This document shows positions 54,239 to 63,263 of a DNA stretch of 64,000 nucleotides, piece after piece. Made by a program: the position numbers and the translations under genes. Every line of letters starts with the position of its first letter. The stretch's first letter is position 1. The notes under the pieces are model-generated. The model was not told where the DNA came from and ran no database searches. It saw nothing but the letters and a program-made list of their open reading frames with translations. This DNA comes from Paenibacillus tritici (GTDB lineage Bacteria > Bacillota > Bacilli > Paenibacillales > Paenibacillaceae). The stretch is taken from contig NZ_JABMKX010000007.1 in assembly GCF_013204885.1 (NCBI RefSeq), forward strand, positions 310,001 to 374,000, in the 5' to 3' direction.

Positions 54239-54961
54239 TTAGATCAGCGGCGATTTGGCAGGAACACCTGGTTTGCGCGGATATTTGGAGGGTGTTGCTC
54301 CAGTTTTACGAACGAGAATAAGGTGGCGGGAAGATTCTTCCACAGGCAGGCTAAAGGATTCAACCTTATGCAGTTCTGCACGCAGTTCCTTGAAGCTGCG
54401 TTTGGCCTCTGCCAATTCCTCAGTCGGGTCGCTGCCCTTCATCGCGGCGAAGATTCCATCTTTCTTGGTGAACGGCAGACAAAATTCATTTAAGAGCGAT
54501 AGGCGGGCAACTGCACGGGCAGTTACAACATCATAAGCATCACGATGAACAAACTGTCTGGCAACATCCTCTGCCCGGCCATGAATAAGCTGTACACCGG
54601 TCAACCCCAGGGTATCACATACATGCTGCAGGAATGAGATGCGTTTGCTAAGTGAATCCACAATCGTCAGCTTTAGGTGAGGGAAGCATATTTTCAGCGG
54701 GATTCCAGGGAATCCCGCCCCTGAACCAATATCGGCAAGACTCTTCGTCTCATCCATATTAATGTAGAAAGCTAAGGACAAAGAATCGTAGAAATGCTTC
54801 GTATAGACTTGGCTCCGCTCTGTTATCCCCGTTAGATTCATCTTCTCATTCCAGGAGATCAGTTCCTGAAAATATAGTTCAAATTGTTCTAATTGCTTCA
54901 TTGAGAGCTGTAGTCCATGCTCCTTGAGCAGAGCAGTGAACTGGGCTGTCGTGTTATCCAT
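54239..54961 (-). CDS. rsmG: 16S rRNA m7G527 methyltransferase RsmG (GidB)
   Basis: 240 residues. SAM-binding ADIGSGAGFPGIPLKI and the VTARAVARLSLL motif are diagnostic. It methylates G527 of 16S rRNA, and its loss gives low-level streptomycin resistance. It begins 3 bp after mnmG ends, so mnmE-mnmG-rsmG form one transcript. Confidence 0.96.
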   Translation of the reverse strand: MDNTTAQFTALLKEHGLQLSMKQLEQFELYFQELISWNEKMNLTGITERSQVYTKHFYDSLSLAFYINMDETKSLADIGSGAGFPGIPLKICFPHLKLTIVDSLSKRISFLQHVCDTLGLTGVQLIHGRAEDVARQFVHRDAYDVVTARAVARLSLLNEFCLPFTKKDGIFAAMKGSDPTEELAEAKRSFKELRAELHKVESFSLPVEESSRHLILVRKTGATPSKYPRKPGVPAKSPLI

Positions 54962-54964
54962 AGA

Positions 54965-56851
54965 TTATCCTTTCGCCGCTGTGACACGGTTGTAATGCTC
55001 CAAATATACCAACAAAATCGAAATATCCGCCGGTGTAACTCCCCCGATACGGGAAGCCTGGCCTATGGAGATTGGAGCGATTTTGGTCAGCTTTTGCCGG
55101 GCTTCCATCGCCAGTCCATGAATCTCGTTATAGTTGATATCCTCAGGAATCTTCTTCTTCTCCATCTTCTGCAGCTTCTCCACATGCAGGAGCTGCTTCT
55201 CGATATATCCGGCATACTTAATCTGAATCTCAACCTGTTCCTTCATATCTTCATCCAGTTCTTCCAGAGAAGGTGAGATCATATCTACGAAGCTATAGGC
55301 AATCTCCGGACGGCGCATCAGAGTCAGCAGATTGCTTCCGTCAACAATCGGTGCTGATCCATAACCGGCGAGAGCTTCATTCACCTGAACAGGCTTCACC
55401 TTCGTTTCCTGCAGGCGGATGATTTCGCGGTCCACCCGTTCTTTCTTATCGAGGAAGGCTTCATACCGTTGCGCTGGAATAAGTCCGATGTCATATCCGA
55501 TGGGAGTCAGGCGCAGATCCGCATTATCATGACGGAGCAGCAGCCGGTATTCTGCACGTGAAGTCAGCAGACGGTAAGGCTCATTGGTTCCTTTGGTGAC
55601 CAGATCATCAATCAGAACACCAATATACCCTTGCGAACGGTCAAGCACCACCGGTTCCTTCTCCTGTACTTTACGCGCGGCATTGATGCCGGCAATGATA
55701 CCCTGTCCCGCAGCTTCCTCATATCCAGAGGTACCGTTGATCTGTCCCGCTGTGAATAGTCCGGGCAGACGTTTGGTTTCCAGAGACGGCCAGAGCTGTG
55801 TTGGAACCATCGCATCATATTCAATAGCATAGCCGTTGCGCATCATCTCTACCTTCTCCATACCGGGGATAGAACGCAGTATCGCCAGCTGTACATCCTC
55901 CGGAAGACTCGTAGACAGACCTTGAACATAGTATTCCGATGTGTTTTTACCTTCCGGCTCCAGGAAGATCTGATGCTGTGATTTATCGCTGAACCGGACG
56001 ACCTTATCTTCGATGGATGGACAATAACGCGGACCTGTTCCTTCAATAATTCCGGTGAACATCGGTGCACGGTGCAGGTTGTCATTAATAATCTGGTGGG
56101 TGACCGGTGAGGTGTAGGTGAGCCAGCATGGCAGCTGTTCATTATTCGATGACTTCGTTTCAAAAGAGAAAAACTTAAGCTTCTCATCCCCCGGCTGAAT
56201 TTCCGTCTTGGAGAAGTCAATGGTATCCTTGTGTACCCGCGGCGGTGTTCCTGTCTTGAAGCGGACAAGATCGAATCCAAGCTCACGCAGATTCTCGGAC
56301 AGCCGTACGGACGGCTGCTGATTATTCGGCCCGCTCTCATACGTCAGCTCACCCATAATCACTTTGCCGCGCAGATAAGTTCCGGTCGTCAGAATAACAG
56401 TCTTGCTGTGGTATGCCGTTCCGGTCTTCGTGACCACTCCGGCGCAGCGTCCGTCTTCCACAATCAGCTCCTCCACCATGCCCTGGCGCAGAGTCAGGTT
56501 AGGGGTCTTTTCCATCGTTTCTTTCATCGCATGCTGATAGAGGAACTTATCCGCTTGGGCACGCAATGCGTGCACAGCAGGTCCCTTGCCTGTATTAAGC
56601 ATCCGCAGCTGAATGAATGTCTTATCTATATTGCGGCCCATTTCACCGCCCAGGGCATCAATTTCACGTACCACATGGCCCTTGGCGGGTCCGCCAATGG
56701 ATGGATTACATGGCATGAAGGCCACCATATCCAGGTTAATTGTGATCATTAGTGTGCGGCAGCCCATCCGTGCAGCAGCCAGAGCCGCTTCGCAGCCGGC
56801 ATGTCCGGCGCCAATGACGATAACATCATAGCTGCCTCCATCATAATTCAT
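54965..56851 (-). CDS. mnmG: tRNA uridine-5-carboxymethylaminomethyl(34) synthesis enzyme MnmG (GidA)
   Basis: 628 residues. FAD-binding [17 protein letters not shown], the [23 protein letters not shown] motif and the C-terminal tRNA-binding domain are all present at normal length. With MnmE it modifies U34 of certain tRNAs. The ATG has AAGGAGGG upstream and follows mnmE by 16 bp. Confidence 0.97.
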   Translation of the reverse strand: MNYDGGSYDVIVIGAGHAGCEAALAAARMGCRTLMITINLDMVAFMPCNPSIGGPAKGHVVREIDALGGEMGRNIDKTFIQLRMLNTGKGPAVHALRAQADKFLYQHAMKETMEKTPNLTLRQGMVEELIVEDGRCAGVVTKTGTAYHSKTVILTTGTYLRGKVIMGELTYESGPNNQQPSVRLSENLRELGFDLVRFKTGTPPRVHKDTIDFSKTEIQPGDEKLKFFSFETKSSNNEQLPCWLTYTSPVTHQIINDNLHRAPMFTGIIEGTGPRYCPSIEDKVVRFSDKSQHQIFLEPEGKNTSEYYVQGLSTSLPEDVQLAILRSIPGMEKVEMMRNGYAIEYDAMVPTQLWPSLETKRLPGLFTAGQINGTSGYEEAAGQGIIAGINAARKVQEKEPVVLDRSQGYIGVLIDDLVTKGTNEPYRLLTSRAEYRLLLRHDNADLRLTPIGYDIGLIPAQRYEAFLDKKERVDREIIRLQETKVKPVQVNEALAGYGSAPIVDGSNLLTLMRRPEIAYSFVDMISPSLEELDEDMKEQVEIQIKYAGYIEKQLLHVEKLQKMEKKKIPEDINYNEIHGLAMEARQKLTKIAPISIGQASRIGGVTPADISILLVYLEHYNRVTAAKG

Positions 56852-56867
56852 ATCTGTTCCCTCCTTT

Positions 56868-58244
56868 TTATTTACCTAGACAGAATTGTGAGAAAATCTG
56901 ATCCAGCAGAGAATCGGCAGCCGTATCTCCAATAATCTCCCCGAGCTGCTCCCAAGCCAGACGTACATCAATCTGTATCATATCTATAGGAATTAGCATC
57001 TCCGCCGCTTCATAGGCATCCTGCAGGGATCTATGCGCCTTCTTAAGCAGTGCTATATGTCTTACATTACTTACGTAAGTCAGATCACCCGATTCCAGCT
57101 TGCCTCCGAAAAAGAGTGCAGAGATCGCCTCTTCCAGCTTATCCAGTCCTTCCTCTTCCAGTACAGACATTGGGACAATACTGGCTTCATCAAAAAATGA
57201 GCGCAGCTTCCCCGTGTCCAGACGGGACGGTAAGTCCATTTTATTCATGATGACCAAGGCTTGTCTACCGTGGATTTGTTCCATAAGTGCCAATTCATCC
57301 TCATGAAGCTCATCATTTGCATTCAGCACCAGCAGAATCAGATCCGCATCGCTGAAGGCAGCCTTCGAGCGCTCCACACCGATTTTTTCCACCACATCCA
57401 TTGTTTCACGGATTCCGGCAGTGTCCAGCAGCTTCAGCGGGATATTATTAATCGTTACATACTCTTCTATTACATCACGTGTTGTTCCCGGAATATCGGT
57501 TACAATCGCCTTGTTGTCACGGGCAAGCGCGTTAAGCAGTGAGGACTTGCCTACATTGGGCCGGCCCACAATCGCCGTGGTAATGCCTTCGCGCAGAATC
57601 TTTCCTTCATTGGCGGTTCGCAGCAGCTTATCAATGCCTGTCATTACTTCCCGGCTCTTATCCTTGATGAACTCGGACGTTAAGGATTCCACATCATGTT
57701 CGGGATAATCAATGTTTACTTCAATATGGGCCAGGGTCTCGATAAGGGTATGCCGAAGCTCATGAATACGTGCGGATAATGATCCGCTAACCTGCTTGAG
57801 CGCAACCGAGAATGCCCGGTCTGACTTGGAACGAATCAGGTCAATGACGGCCTCCGCCTGTGACAGATCGATCCGCCCGCCCAGAAAAGCGCGTTTGGTG
57901 AACTCCCCCGGCTCGGCCAGCCGGATATCCTGCTGCAGCAGCAGATCCATTATTCTTCTTACAGAGATCACACCGCCGTGGGCGCTAATCTCTACCACAT
58001 CCTCCGTTGTAAACGAACGCGGTCCCTTCATTACCGTCACCAGTACTTCTTCGAGCTGTTCCCCGTCCAGCGGACTTACGATATGTCCATAATGTACCGT
58101 ATGGGATTCAGCTTCCATTAAGGGGGTCCGGCTTTTGAACAAGGGGGCCACCTGGCTGATCGCCTGCGGTCCGCTAACCCGGATGATGGCAATCCCCCCC
58201 TCACCCAGGGCCGTTGATACAGCAGCAATAGTGTCACTAAGCAT
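56868..58244 (-). CDS. mnmE: tRNA modification GTPase MnmE (TrmE)
   Basis: 458 residues. The ATG at 58244 ([17 protein letters not shown]) has GAGGTG upstream; the GTG four codons earlier lies in that ribosome site. N-terminal folate-binding domain, G domain ([23 protein letters not shown]) and the C-terminal CLGK motif (455-458). It works with MnmG on wobble uridine. Confidence 0.97.
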   Translation of the reverse strand: MLSDTIAAVSTALGEGGIAIIRVSGPQAISQVAPLFKSRTPLMEAESHTVHYGHIVSPLDGEQLEEVLVTVMKGPRSFTTEDVVEISAHGGVISVRRIMDLLLQQDIRLAEPGEFTKRAFLGGRIDLSQAEAVIDLIRSKSDRAFSVALKQVSGSLSARIHELRHTLIETLAHIEVNIDYPEHDVESLTSEFIKDKSREVMTGIDKLLRTANEGKILREGITTAIVGRPNVGKSSLLNALARDNKAIVTDIPGTTRDVIEEYVTINNIPLKLLDTAGIRETMDVVEKIGVERSKAAFSDADLILLVLNANDELHEDELALMEQIHGRQALVIMNKMDLPSRLDTGKLRSFFDEASIVPMSVLEEEGLDKLEEAISALFFGGKLESGDLTYVSNVRHIALLKKAHRSLQDAYEAAEMLIPIDMIQIDVRLAWEQLGEIIGDTAADSLLDQIFSQFCLGK

Positions 58245-58311
58245 GTTGTTATTCACCTCTGGCTTGATCTATGTCAACGTAATTTATTAATATCCTTATA
58301 TTTCAAAAAAA

Positions 58312-58344
58312 CAATGACTCCTCGCATAGGTCAAGGAGTCATTG
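58312..58344 (-). terminator. jag terminator
   Basis: An 11-bp perfect stem (CAATGACTCCT pairing with AGGAGTCATTG) followed by TTTTTTT on the minus strand, just past the jag stop. Confidence 0.9.
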
Positions 58345-58356
58345 CGGCATATGGTT

Positions 58357-59091
58357 CTACTTCAAAGTTATAACGACGCGGCGGTTCGGTTCTTCACCCT
58401 TGCTGAGAGTGTTAACCTGCCGGTGATCCTGTAATCTGGAATGAATAATCTTGCGTTCCTGCGGGGACATCGGTTCAAGGACAACCTCTTTACGGGTCCT
58501 CACCACACGCCCAGCCAGACGGTCAGCCAGTTCCTCGAGCGTCTTCTTGCGGCGTTCACGGAAGTTCTCCGCATCCAGCACAAGCCGGATGAAGCTGTCT
58601 GAGTAACGATTGGCCACAATATTAGCCAAATACTGCAGAGCATCGAGAGTTTGTCCTCTTCTGCCAATCAGCAGCCCCAGATCCGGACCGGATATTTGCA
58701 GAATAGTTGATTCCTTGGAATGAACGATTTCAACTTCCACCTCAAGCCCCATGCTCTTGGCGACATCTACAATGAACTGAACGGCCTGTCCGTAAGCTTC
58801 CTCCACCGGGTGTCCGGAATCCTGGCGCGGTACGCCGCTGATCGCCTCTATATGGCTCTCTCTGGTTGACTGCTGAGACAGTAGCGGAGCACTCGCCGCT
58901 GATGCCGGTGCGGCTTCAGAGATCAAGGTTAATTCTACCTTGGCTCCCTTCGCACCGATCAATCCAAGGAATCCTTTTGACGGCTGTTCAAGTACGTTGA
59001 CCGTTACCCGGTCTTTGTGAACTCCAAGCTGGTTAAGTCCGCGTTCTACAGCTTCTTCAATGGTTTTCCCTGTTGCGACGACTTTGCTCAT
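58357..59091 (-). CDS. jag: Jag/KhpB RNA-binding protein (SpoIIIJ-associated)
   Basis: 244 residues: Jag-N domain (VEQPSKGFLGLIGAKGAKVE), a variable linker, a KH domain (LGLLIGRRGQTLDALQYLANI) and an R3H domain (KIIHSRLQDHRQVNT). It partners KhpA in RNA binding and affects elongation and sporulation. The ATG overlaps the yidC stop by 4 bp. Confidence 0.95.
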   Translation of the reverse strand: MSKVVATGKTIEEAVERGLNQLGVHKDRVTVNVLEQPSKGFLGLIGAKGAKVELTLISEAAPASAASAPLLSQQSTRESHIEAISGVPRQDSGHPVEEAYGQAVQFIVDVAKSMGLEVEVEIVHSKESTILQISGPDLGLLIGRRGQTLDALQYLANIVANRYSDSFIRLVLDAENFRERRKKTLEELADRLAGRVVRTRKEVVLEPMSPQERKIIHSRLQDHRQVNTLSKGEEPNRRVVITLK

Positions 59092-60011
59092 TTTGACTTT
59101 TTGACCCCCTTCTTCCCTTTGCTGCCGTTGGCTCTTGCATTAGGAGTAACATCTTTGCGGGCGTTAGAGTTGCTGTTCTTGCTCTTCGTCAGGTTCACTT
59201 CTTTGGCGCTTACAGCAGCACTGGAGGCAGCAATTGCCGCTTTGTGCTTATCATTGTTGCGGTACAAGAAGTAGTTCTGAATAATAGTGTACAGATTGCT
59301 ATAGAACCAGTACAGCGGAAGTGCAGACGGGAAGTTGTAGGACATGATGAAGATCAGAACCGGATATACCATCATCATGAACTGCATTGGACCCTGCTGT
59401 TGTACCGGGTTCATTTTGGTCATCATACGGGTCTGGATGAATGTCGTAGCAGCTGCAAGAAGCGGCAGGATGAACAGATGATCGGGCTTGCCAAGCTGCA
59501 GCCACAGGAAGTCATGAAGTCTAAGATCCGGGTTGTAGTAGATTGAATTGTATAGTGCGATAAAGATCGGCATTTGCACGATCAGCGGCAGACAGCCCGC
59601 CATCGGGTTAACCTTGTTCTCCTGGAACAGGCGCATCGTTTCCTGTTGTACCTTTTCAGGCTCATCTTTATATTTTTTCTTAATCTTCTCAAGTTCCGGC
59701 TGGATCGCCTGCATCGCACGTGAACTCTTCACTTGCTTCATTGTAAGCGGCAGAATCAGCGTACGGACAATGATAACCATTACAAGAACGGCTAATCCAT
59801 ACTGGCCATCAAACCACTTCGCGAAAGTATCCAGGGCAATGGCGAAATAATAGACTACATTACTCTGCCAGAAGCCTCCATTTTTCAAATCCTCCGTAGT
59901 GTGCGTCACTGTTGCCGCAGACGGAGAGCATCCCGACAGAACAGCGATCATTAGAACCATTAACCCGAGGAGAAGAAACATTTTTCCTCGCTTAGTCTTC
60001 ATTAGAGACAC
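59088..60011 (-). CDS. yidC: YidC/SpoIIIJ membrane insertase
   Basis: 307 residues from a GTG at 60011 (MSLMKTKRGK) with GAGAGGGG 6-7 nt upstream. Lipoprotein signal VLSGC, then five transmembrane segments with the YidC core (GLAVLVMVIIVRTLILPLTMK, MAGCLPLIVQMPIFIALYNS). The substrate-groove arginine lies in IVRTLILP. A basic Lys/Asn-rich tail ends KGKKGVKKSK. It inserts membrane proteins and is needed in forespore sigma-G activation. Confidence 0.95.
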   Translation of the reverse strand: MSLMKTKRGKMFLLLGLMVLMIAVLSGCSPSAATVTHTTEDLKNGGFWQSNVVYYFAIALDTFAKWFDGQYGLAVLVMVIIVRTLILPLTMKQVKSSRAMQAIQPELEKIKKKYKDEPEKVQQETMRLFQENKVNPMAGCLPLIVQMPIFIALYNSIYYNPDLRLHDFLWLQLGKPDHLFILPLLAAATTFIQTRMMTKMNPVQQQGPMQFMMMVYPVLIFIMSYNFPSALPLYWFYSNLYTIIQNYFLYRNNDKHKAAIAASSAAVSAKEVNLTKSKNSNSNARKDVTPNARANGSKGKKGVKKSK

Positions 60012-60098
60012 TTCAAAACCCCTCTCATAAACATTCCATTGCACCGTAAATCATAACATAATTATGGATACAAATAAACAAGCCCTCTTCCGGCCCTT

Positions 60099-60449
60099 TT
60101 ACTTGCGTAAAGCCTTTAGCAGCTTGGCTTTGCGCAGCACATGCAGCACACTTTTTTCAAGCTCGGCGTAATCCTTGGAAAGCGCTCCTTTTCTTACGAT
60201 GAACACGATGTCCAGCCCCCCTGCAATTTCCGGCTCATGGTGGCGGACAATTTCCTTAACCAGCCGTCTCATCCGGTTGCGGACCACGGCGTTCCCGACC
60301 TTCTTGCTGACGGATATGCCTACACGGAAACGTTCCACCTCTCTTCTGGGGAACCAATACACCACATACTGATGATTCGCAAATGACTTCCCATGGCGGT
60401 ATACGCGGCTGAAGTCGGCACGGTTTCGTAATCGTAAACTTTTGTGCAC
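60099..60449 (-). CDS. rnpA: Ribonuclease P protein component
   Basis: 116 residues from a GTG with AGGAG upstream. LRLRNRADFSRVYRHGKSF and the conserved NAVVRNRMRRLVKEIVR basic helix are intact. It is the protein subunit for tRNA 5' processing. Unusually, rpmH lies almost 400 bp upstream instead of overlapping or adjoining. Confidence 0.96.
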   Translation of the reverse strand: MHKSLRLRNRADFSRVYRHGKSFANHQYVVYWFPRREVERFRVGISVSKKVGNAVVRNRMRRLVKEIVRHHEPEIAGGLDIVFIVRKGALSKDYAELEKSVLHVLRKAKLLKALRK

Positions 60450-60602
60450 GGGAAAATCTCCTATTCAAATACCGGAATGTCTCCAGGCCCCGGTATTTCA
60501 TCTTCTAATTAGTATAGTCATTCAAGGGATGCCATAAACGGCAGCTGTTACGGCCTTCGGGACACCCCGCTAAATGAAGTATAAATACTTATATTTAAAA
60601 AA

Positions 60603-60636
60603 AGCCCCGCAGTAGCGTTAACATCCCCTGCAGAGC
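60603..60636 (-). terminator. Second terminator in the rpmH-rnpA gap
   Basis: On the minus strand GCTCTGCAG pairs with CTGCGGGGC (9 bp with two wobbles) around a loop of about 15 nt and is followed by TTTTTTT. Confidence 0.65.
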
Positions 60637-60810
60637 CGATCATTTATCTTGTTGCAGCGGCAGATACAATGGCTGGTTGTCCGCTCACGGAGCAGCATCC
60701 AAATCTGCGCTATATATAGAAGAGAAGCAGAAACGGTTACGCCTTCTTCTAATAAAAAGACGGTCTCCGTTTCATTACATCCCTTATAGTTGAACAAATT
60801 CAGCGTAAAA

Positions 60811-60829
60811 AAGGACCACCGCAGTGGTC
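60811..60829 (-). terminator. rpmH terminator
   Basis: A stem GGACCAC/GTGGTCC with a short loop, followed by TTTTTT on the minus strand, about 15 bp past rpmH. Confidence 0.85.
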
Positions 60830-60844
60830 CCTAAGTGGCCTAAC

Positions 60845-60979
60845 TTACGCACTCAAAACTTTTCTGCCTTTCAAGCGGCGGGCTGCCAGCACTTTGCGGC
60901 CGTTTTTCGTGCTCATTCTTTTGCGGAAACCATGCACCTTTTTGCGTTTGCTCACATTCGGTCTGAACGTCGGTCTCAT
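60845..60979 (-). CDS. rpmH: 50S ribosomal protein L34
   Basis: 44 residues: [20 protein letters not shown] followed by [20 protein letters not shown] and VLSA. This is a complete L34. The ATG has GGGAGGTG upstream. It is divergent from dnaA across oriC, as in Bacillales. Confidence 0.98.
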   Translation of the reverse strand: MRPTFRPNVSKRKKVHGFRKRMSTKNGRKVLAARRLKGRKVLSA

Positions 60980-61209
60980 GTATTGCACCTCCCTTACAGG
61001 AACTTAATTACTGTCATATAAGCAGAAACGGACTAAGCCGCCCTTAGAGTAGGGACAGTATCTACAAGTATTATCAATTAAATTTGGAGACATATCCTCA
61101 CAGAAAACACCTTTATATATTTAAACACATAATTCAGGCAAAAGTCAACCTTGTTGGCTTCCTCCCTCTTTTTTAAATTTCTCAGCCTCTGACCTTGACC
61201 TCCGAAATT

Positions 61210-61639
61210 TTATCCCCAGGCTGCACCCGGCCTTCAAAATGATCACTGAAACAGCTTATCCACACTCCGGCACTTCAAAAATAATAATCCACAGGCCCGG
61301 ATAGTTATCCACCTGTGATTAAAAAGTGATGCAGGTTGCTCACAGGTGAGTACAACCTGTGTATAAAAATATCGGAGCAATTGCAGAATCTGTCGAACGG
61401 TAAACAAATTATCAACAATATGTAGTGGTGTGCCTAAAAATTATACACAAGTGATTGAATTTGTGGATAAAATGGCGTGGCTCATTGAAAAACAAGGGGC
61501 GTTTTGCTATGATAGTATTACTTTTGAATGTGAATAGATTTGATTGTTCAATATCTTATCAACAAGCTGTGGATAAAGTTGTGAACAATTCAAATTTATC
61601 CATATTTTTTTGTCTCTTGATCTTGCACATTGGGGATAA
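61210..61639. other. oriC, upstream DnaA-box cluster (incA/incB-like)
   Basis: The 741-bp rpmH-dnaA gap is AT-rich and holds many DnaA boxes. Exact TTATCCACA copies are at 61256-61264 (+), 61462-61470 (-) and 61568-61576 (-). One-mismatch boxes are at 61210-61218, 61285-61293, 61305-61313, 61358-61366, 61409-61417, 61441-61449, 61556-61564, 61596-61604 and 61631-61639. This matches the bipartite origin of Bacillales, whose second part lies after dnaA. Confidence 0.88.
61391..61397 (+). promoter_or_regulatory. Candidate Spo0A box 1 in oriC
   Basis: TGTCGAA, the exact core of the Spo0A binding site, within the DnaA-box cluster. Confidence 0.4.
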
Positions 61640-61661
61640 GATTCAGCACCAACCCATTTTC

Positions 61662-61668
61662 TTCGACA
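61662..61668 (-). promoter_or_regulatory. Candidate Spo0A box 2 in oriC
   Basis: TTCGACA is the reverse complement of the TGTCGAA core, located about 50 bp before the dnaA start. Confidence 0.4.
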
Positions 61669-61720
61669 TTTCCACTCATGGCTGATGCCACATTTGGAAG
61701 ATTTAAAGGAGTGACAGTCT

Positions 61721-63067
61721 GTGGACAGCCATACTTCCGAATTATGGCAGCAAATATTATCGATTATTCAGACCAAATTAAGCAAGCCGAGCTTCGATAC
61801 CTGGTTCAAGGCCACCAAGGCCATGACGTTCAATTCCCAGGCTCTTATCATCTCGGCGCCAACAACCTTTGCCGTAGAATGGCTGGAAAGTCGCTATACC
61901 AAACTGGTAGGAGCAACGGTATATGAAGTCACCGGACAGCAGGTTGATGTCAAATTTGTAATTGAGGAGAACAAGCCCTCAGAGCCGGTTGTTCAACAAA
62001 GCGCACCCTCTCCTGTCGTTTCACGCGAAGAAGCACAGACGCATCTGCTCAATCCCAAATACACTTTCGATACGTTCGTGATCGGTTCGGGCAACCGTTT
62101 TGCGCACGCAGCCTCACTGGCTGTAGCCGAAGCGCCGGCCAAAGCTTATAACCCTTTATTTCTGTATGGAGGCGTAGGTCTCGGCAAAACTCACCTGATG
62201 CATGCGATCGGCCATTATGTGCTGGAGCATAACCCCAACAATAAGGTTATCTATATCTCGTCCGAGAAATTCACGAATGAATTCATCAACTCCATCCGTG
62301 ATAACCGCGGCGAGAGCTTCCGTAACAAGTACCGCAATGTTGACATTTTGCTGATTGATGACATACAATTCCTGGCTGGCAAGGAGTCGACGCAGGAGGA
62401 ATTTTTCCATACGTTCAATGCACTTCATGAAGAACGCAAACAGATCATCATCTCAAGCGACCGGCCTCCCAAGGAAATTCCCACGCTGGAGGAACGGCTG
62501 CGTTCCCGGTTTGAATGGGGTCTGATCACTGATATTCAGCCTCCGGATCTGGAGACACGGATTGCCATTCTGCGTAAGAAGGCCAAAGCGGAGAACCTGG
62601 ACATCCCGAACGAAGCGATGATGTATATCGCCAATCAGATCGATACGAATATCCGGGAGCTGGAAGGCGCACTGATTCGTGTTGTAGCCTATTCATCGCT
62701 GACCAATCAGGATGTGACGACGCATCTGGCGGCGGAAGCGCTGAAGGATATCATTCCTTCCAGCCGTCCGAAGATGATCACCATGAACGATATTCAGCAA
62801 AAAGTCGGCGAATACTACAATTTGCGCATGGAGGATTTCAAAGCGCGGAAACGCACGAAGGCTGTTGCTTTTCCAAGGCAGATTGCCATGTATCTCTCCC
62901 GTGAATTAACTGATTATTCGCTGCCTAAGATCGGTGAAGCCTTCGGGGGACGCGATCATACGACTGTTATTCATGCCCATGAGAAGATTACGCAGCAATT
63001 AAAGGTGGACCAGGAGCTCTATAAAGTGGTAAATAATCTTGCGGAGAAAATTAAAAATCCTTCCTAA
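61721..63067 (+). CDS. dnaA: Chromosomal replication initiator DnaA
   Basis: 448 residues from a GTG with AAAGGAG 9 nt upstream. Domain I (1-80), linker, AAA+ domain with Walker [10 protein letters not shown] (K156) and Walker B LLIDDIQF (D213-D214), and a DNA-binding C-terminus with the [13 protein letters not shown] signature. It binds DnaA boxes, forms a filament and melts oriC, loading DnaB. DnaA boxes lie on both sides of the gene, so it may repress its own promoter. Confidence 0.98.
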   Translation: MDSHTSELWQQILSIIQTKLSKPSFDTWFKATKAMTFNSQALIISAPTTFAVEWLESRYTKLVGATVYEVTGQQVDVKFVIEENKPSEPVVQQSAPSPVVSREEAQTHLLNPKYTFDTFVIGSGNRFAHAASLAVAEAPAKAYNPLFLYGGVGLGKTHLMHAIGHYVLEHNPNNKVIYISSEKFTNEFINSIRDNRGESFRNKYRNVDILLIDDIQFLAGKESTQEEFFHTFNALHEERKQIIISSDRPPKEIPTLEERLRSRFEWGLITDIQPPDLETRIAILRKKAKAENLDIPNEAMMYIANQIDTNIRELEGALIRVVAYSSLTNQDVTTHLAAEALKDIIPSSRPKMITMNDIQQKVGEYYNLRMEDFKARKRTKAVAFPRQIAMYLSRELTDYSLPKIGEAFGGRDHTTVIHAHEKITQQLKVDQELYKVVNNLAEKIKNPS

Positions 63068-63135
63068 GAGGAACAAAGAGCCTATACACAATCTATACAC
63101 ATGTGGGTAGGCTTAATTTTATGCTGTTTTGCGAC

Positions 63136-63174
63136 TTATCCACATAAACGGAGCCCCTACTACTAATACTATTA
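63136..63174 (+). other. oriC unwinding element: DnaA box plus DnaA-trios
   Basis: A perfect TTATCCACA (63136-63144) is followed by a GC-rich spacer (GGAGCCCC) and six trinucleotides CTA CTA CTA ATA CTA TTA (63157-63174), then an AT-rich run. This is the basal unwinding layout described for Bacillus (DnaA boxes, GC-rich spacer, DnaA-trios). Two weaker CTATACACA boxes precede it near 63085-63105. Confidence 0.85.
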
Positions 63175-63263
63175 AATAACTATAATAATTCATCTTCTAA
63201 GAGCACGTTTCAAAGAGGAATTACGTACACCCATTTCCCAATTTTTCAGCTAGGAGTGAAATC

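Larger units (their letters stand above)
60450..60844. other. 395-bp gap between rnpA and rpmH with two terminators
   Basis: Terminator A lies at 60811-60829 just past rpmH. Terminator B (about 60596-60636) has a wobble-rich 9-bp stem and TTTTTTT on the minus strand. The 170 bp between them hold no protein gene and could encode a small RNA or a promoter for rnpA. A plus-strand-reading function was not seen. Confidence 0.5.
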
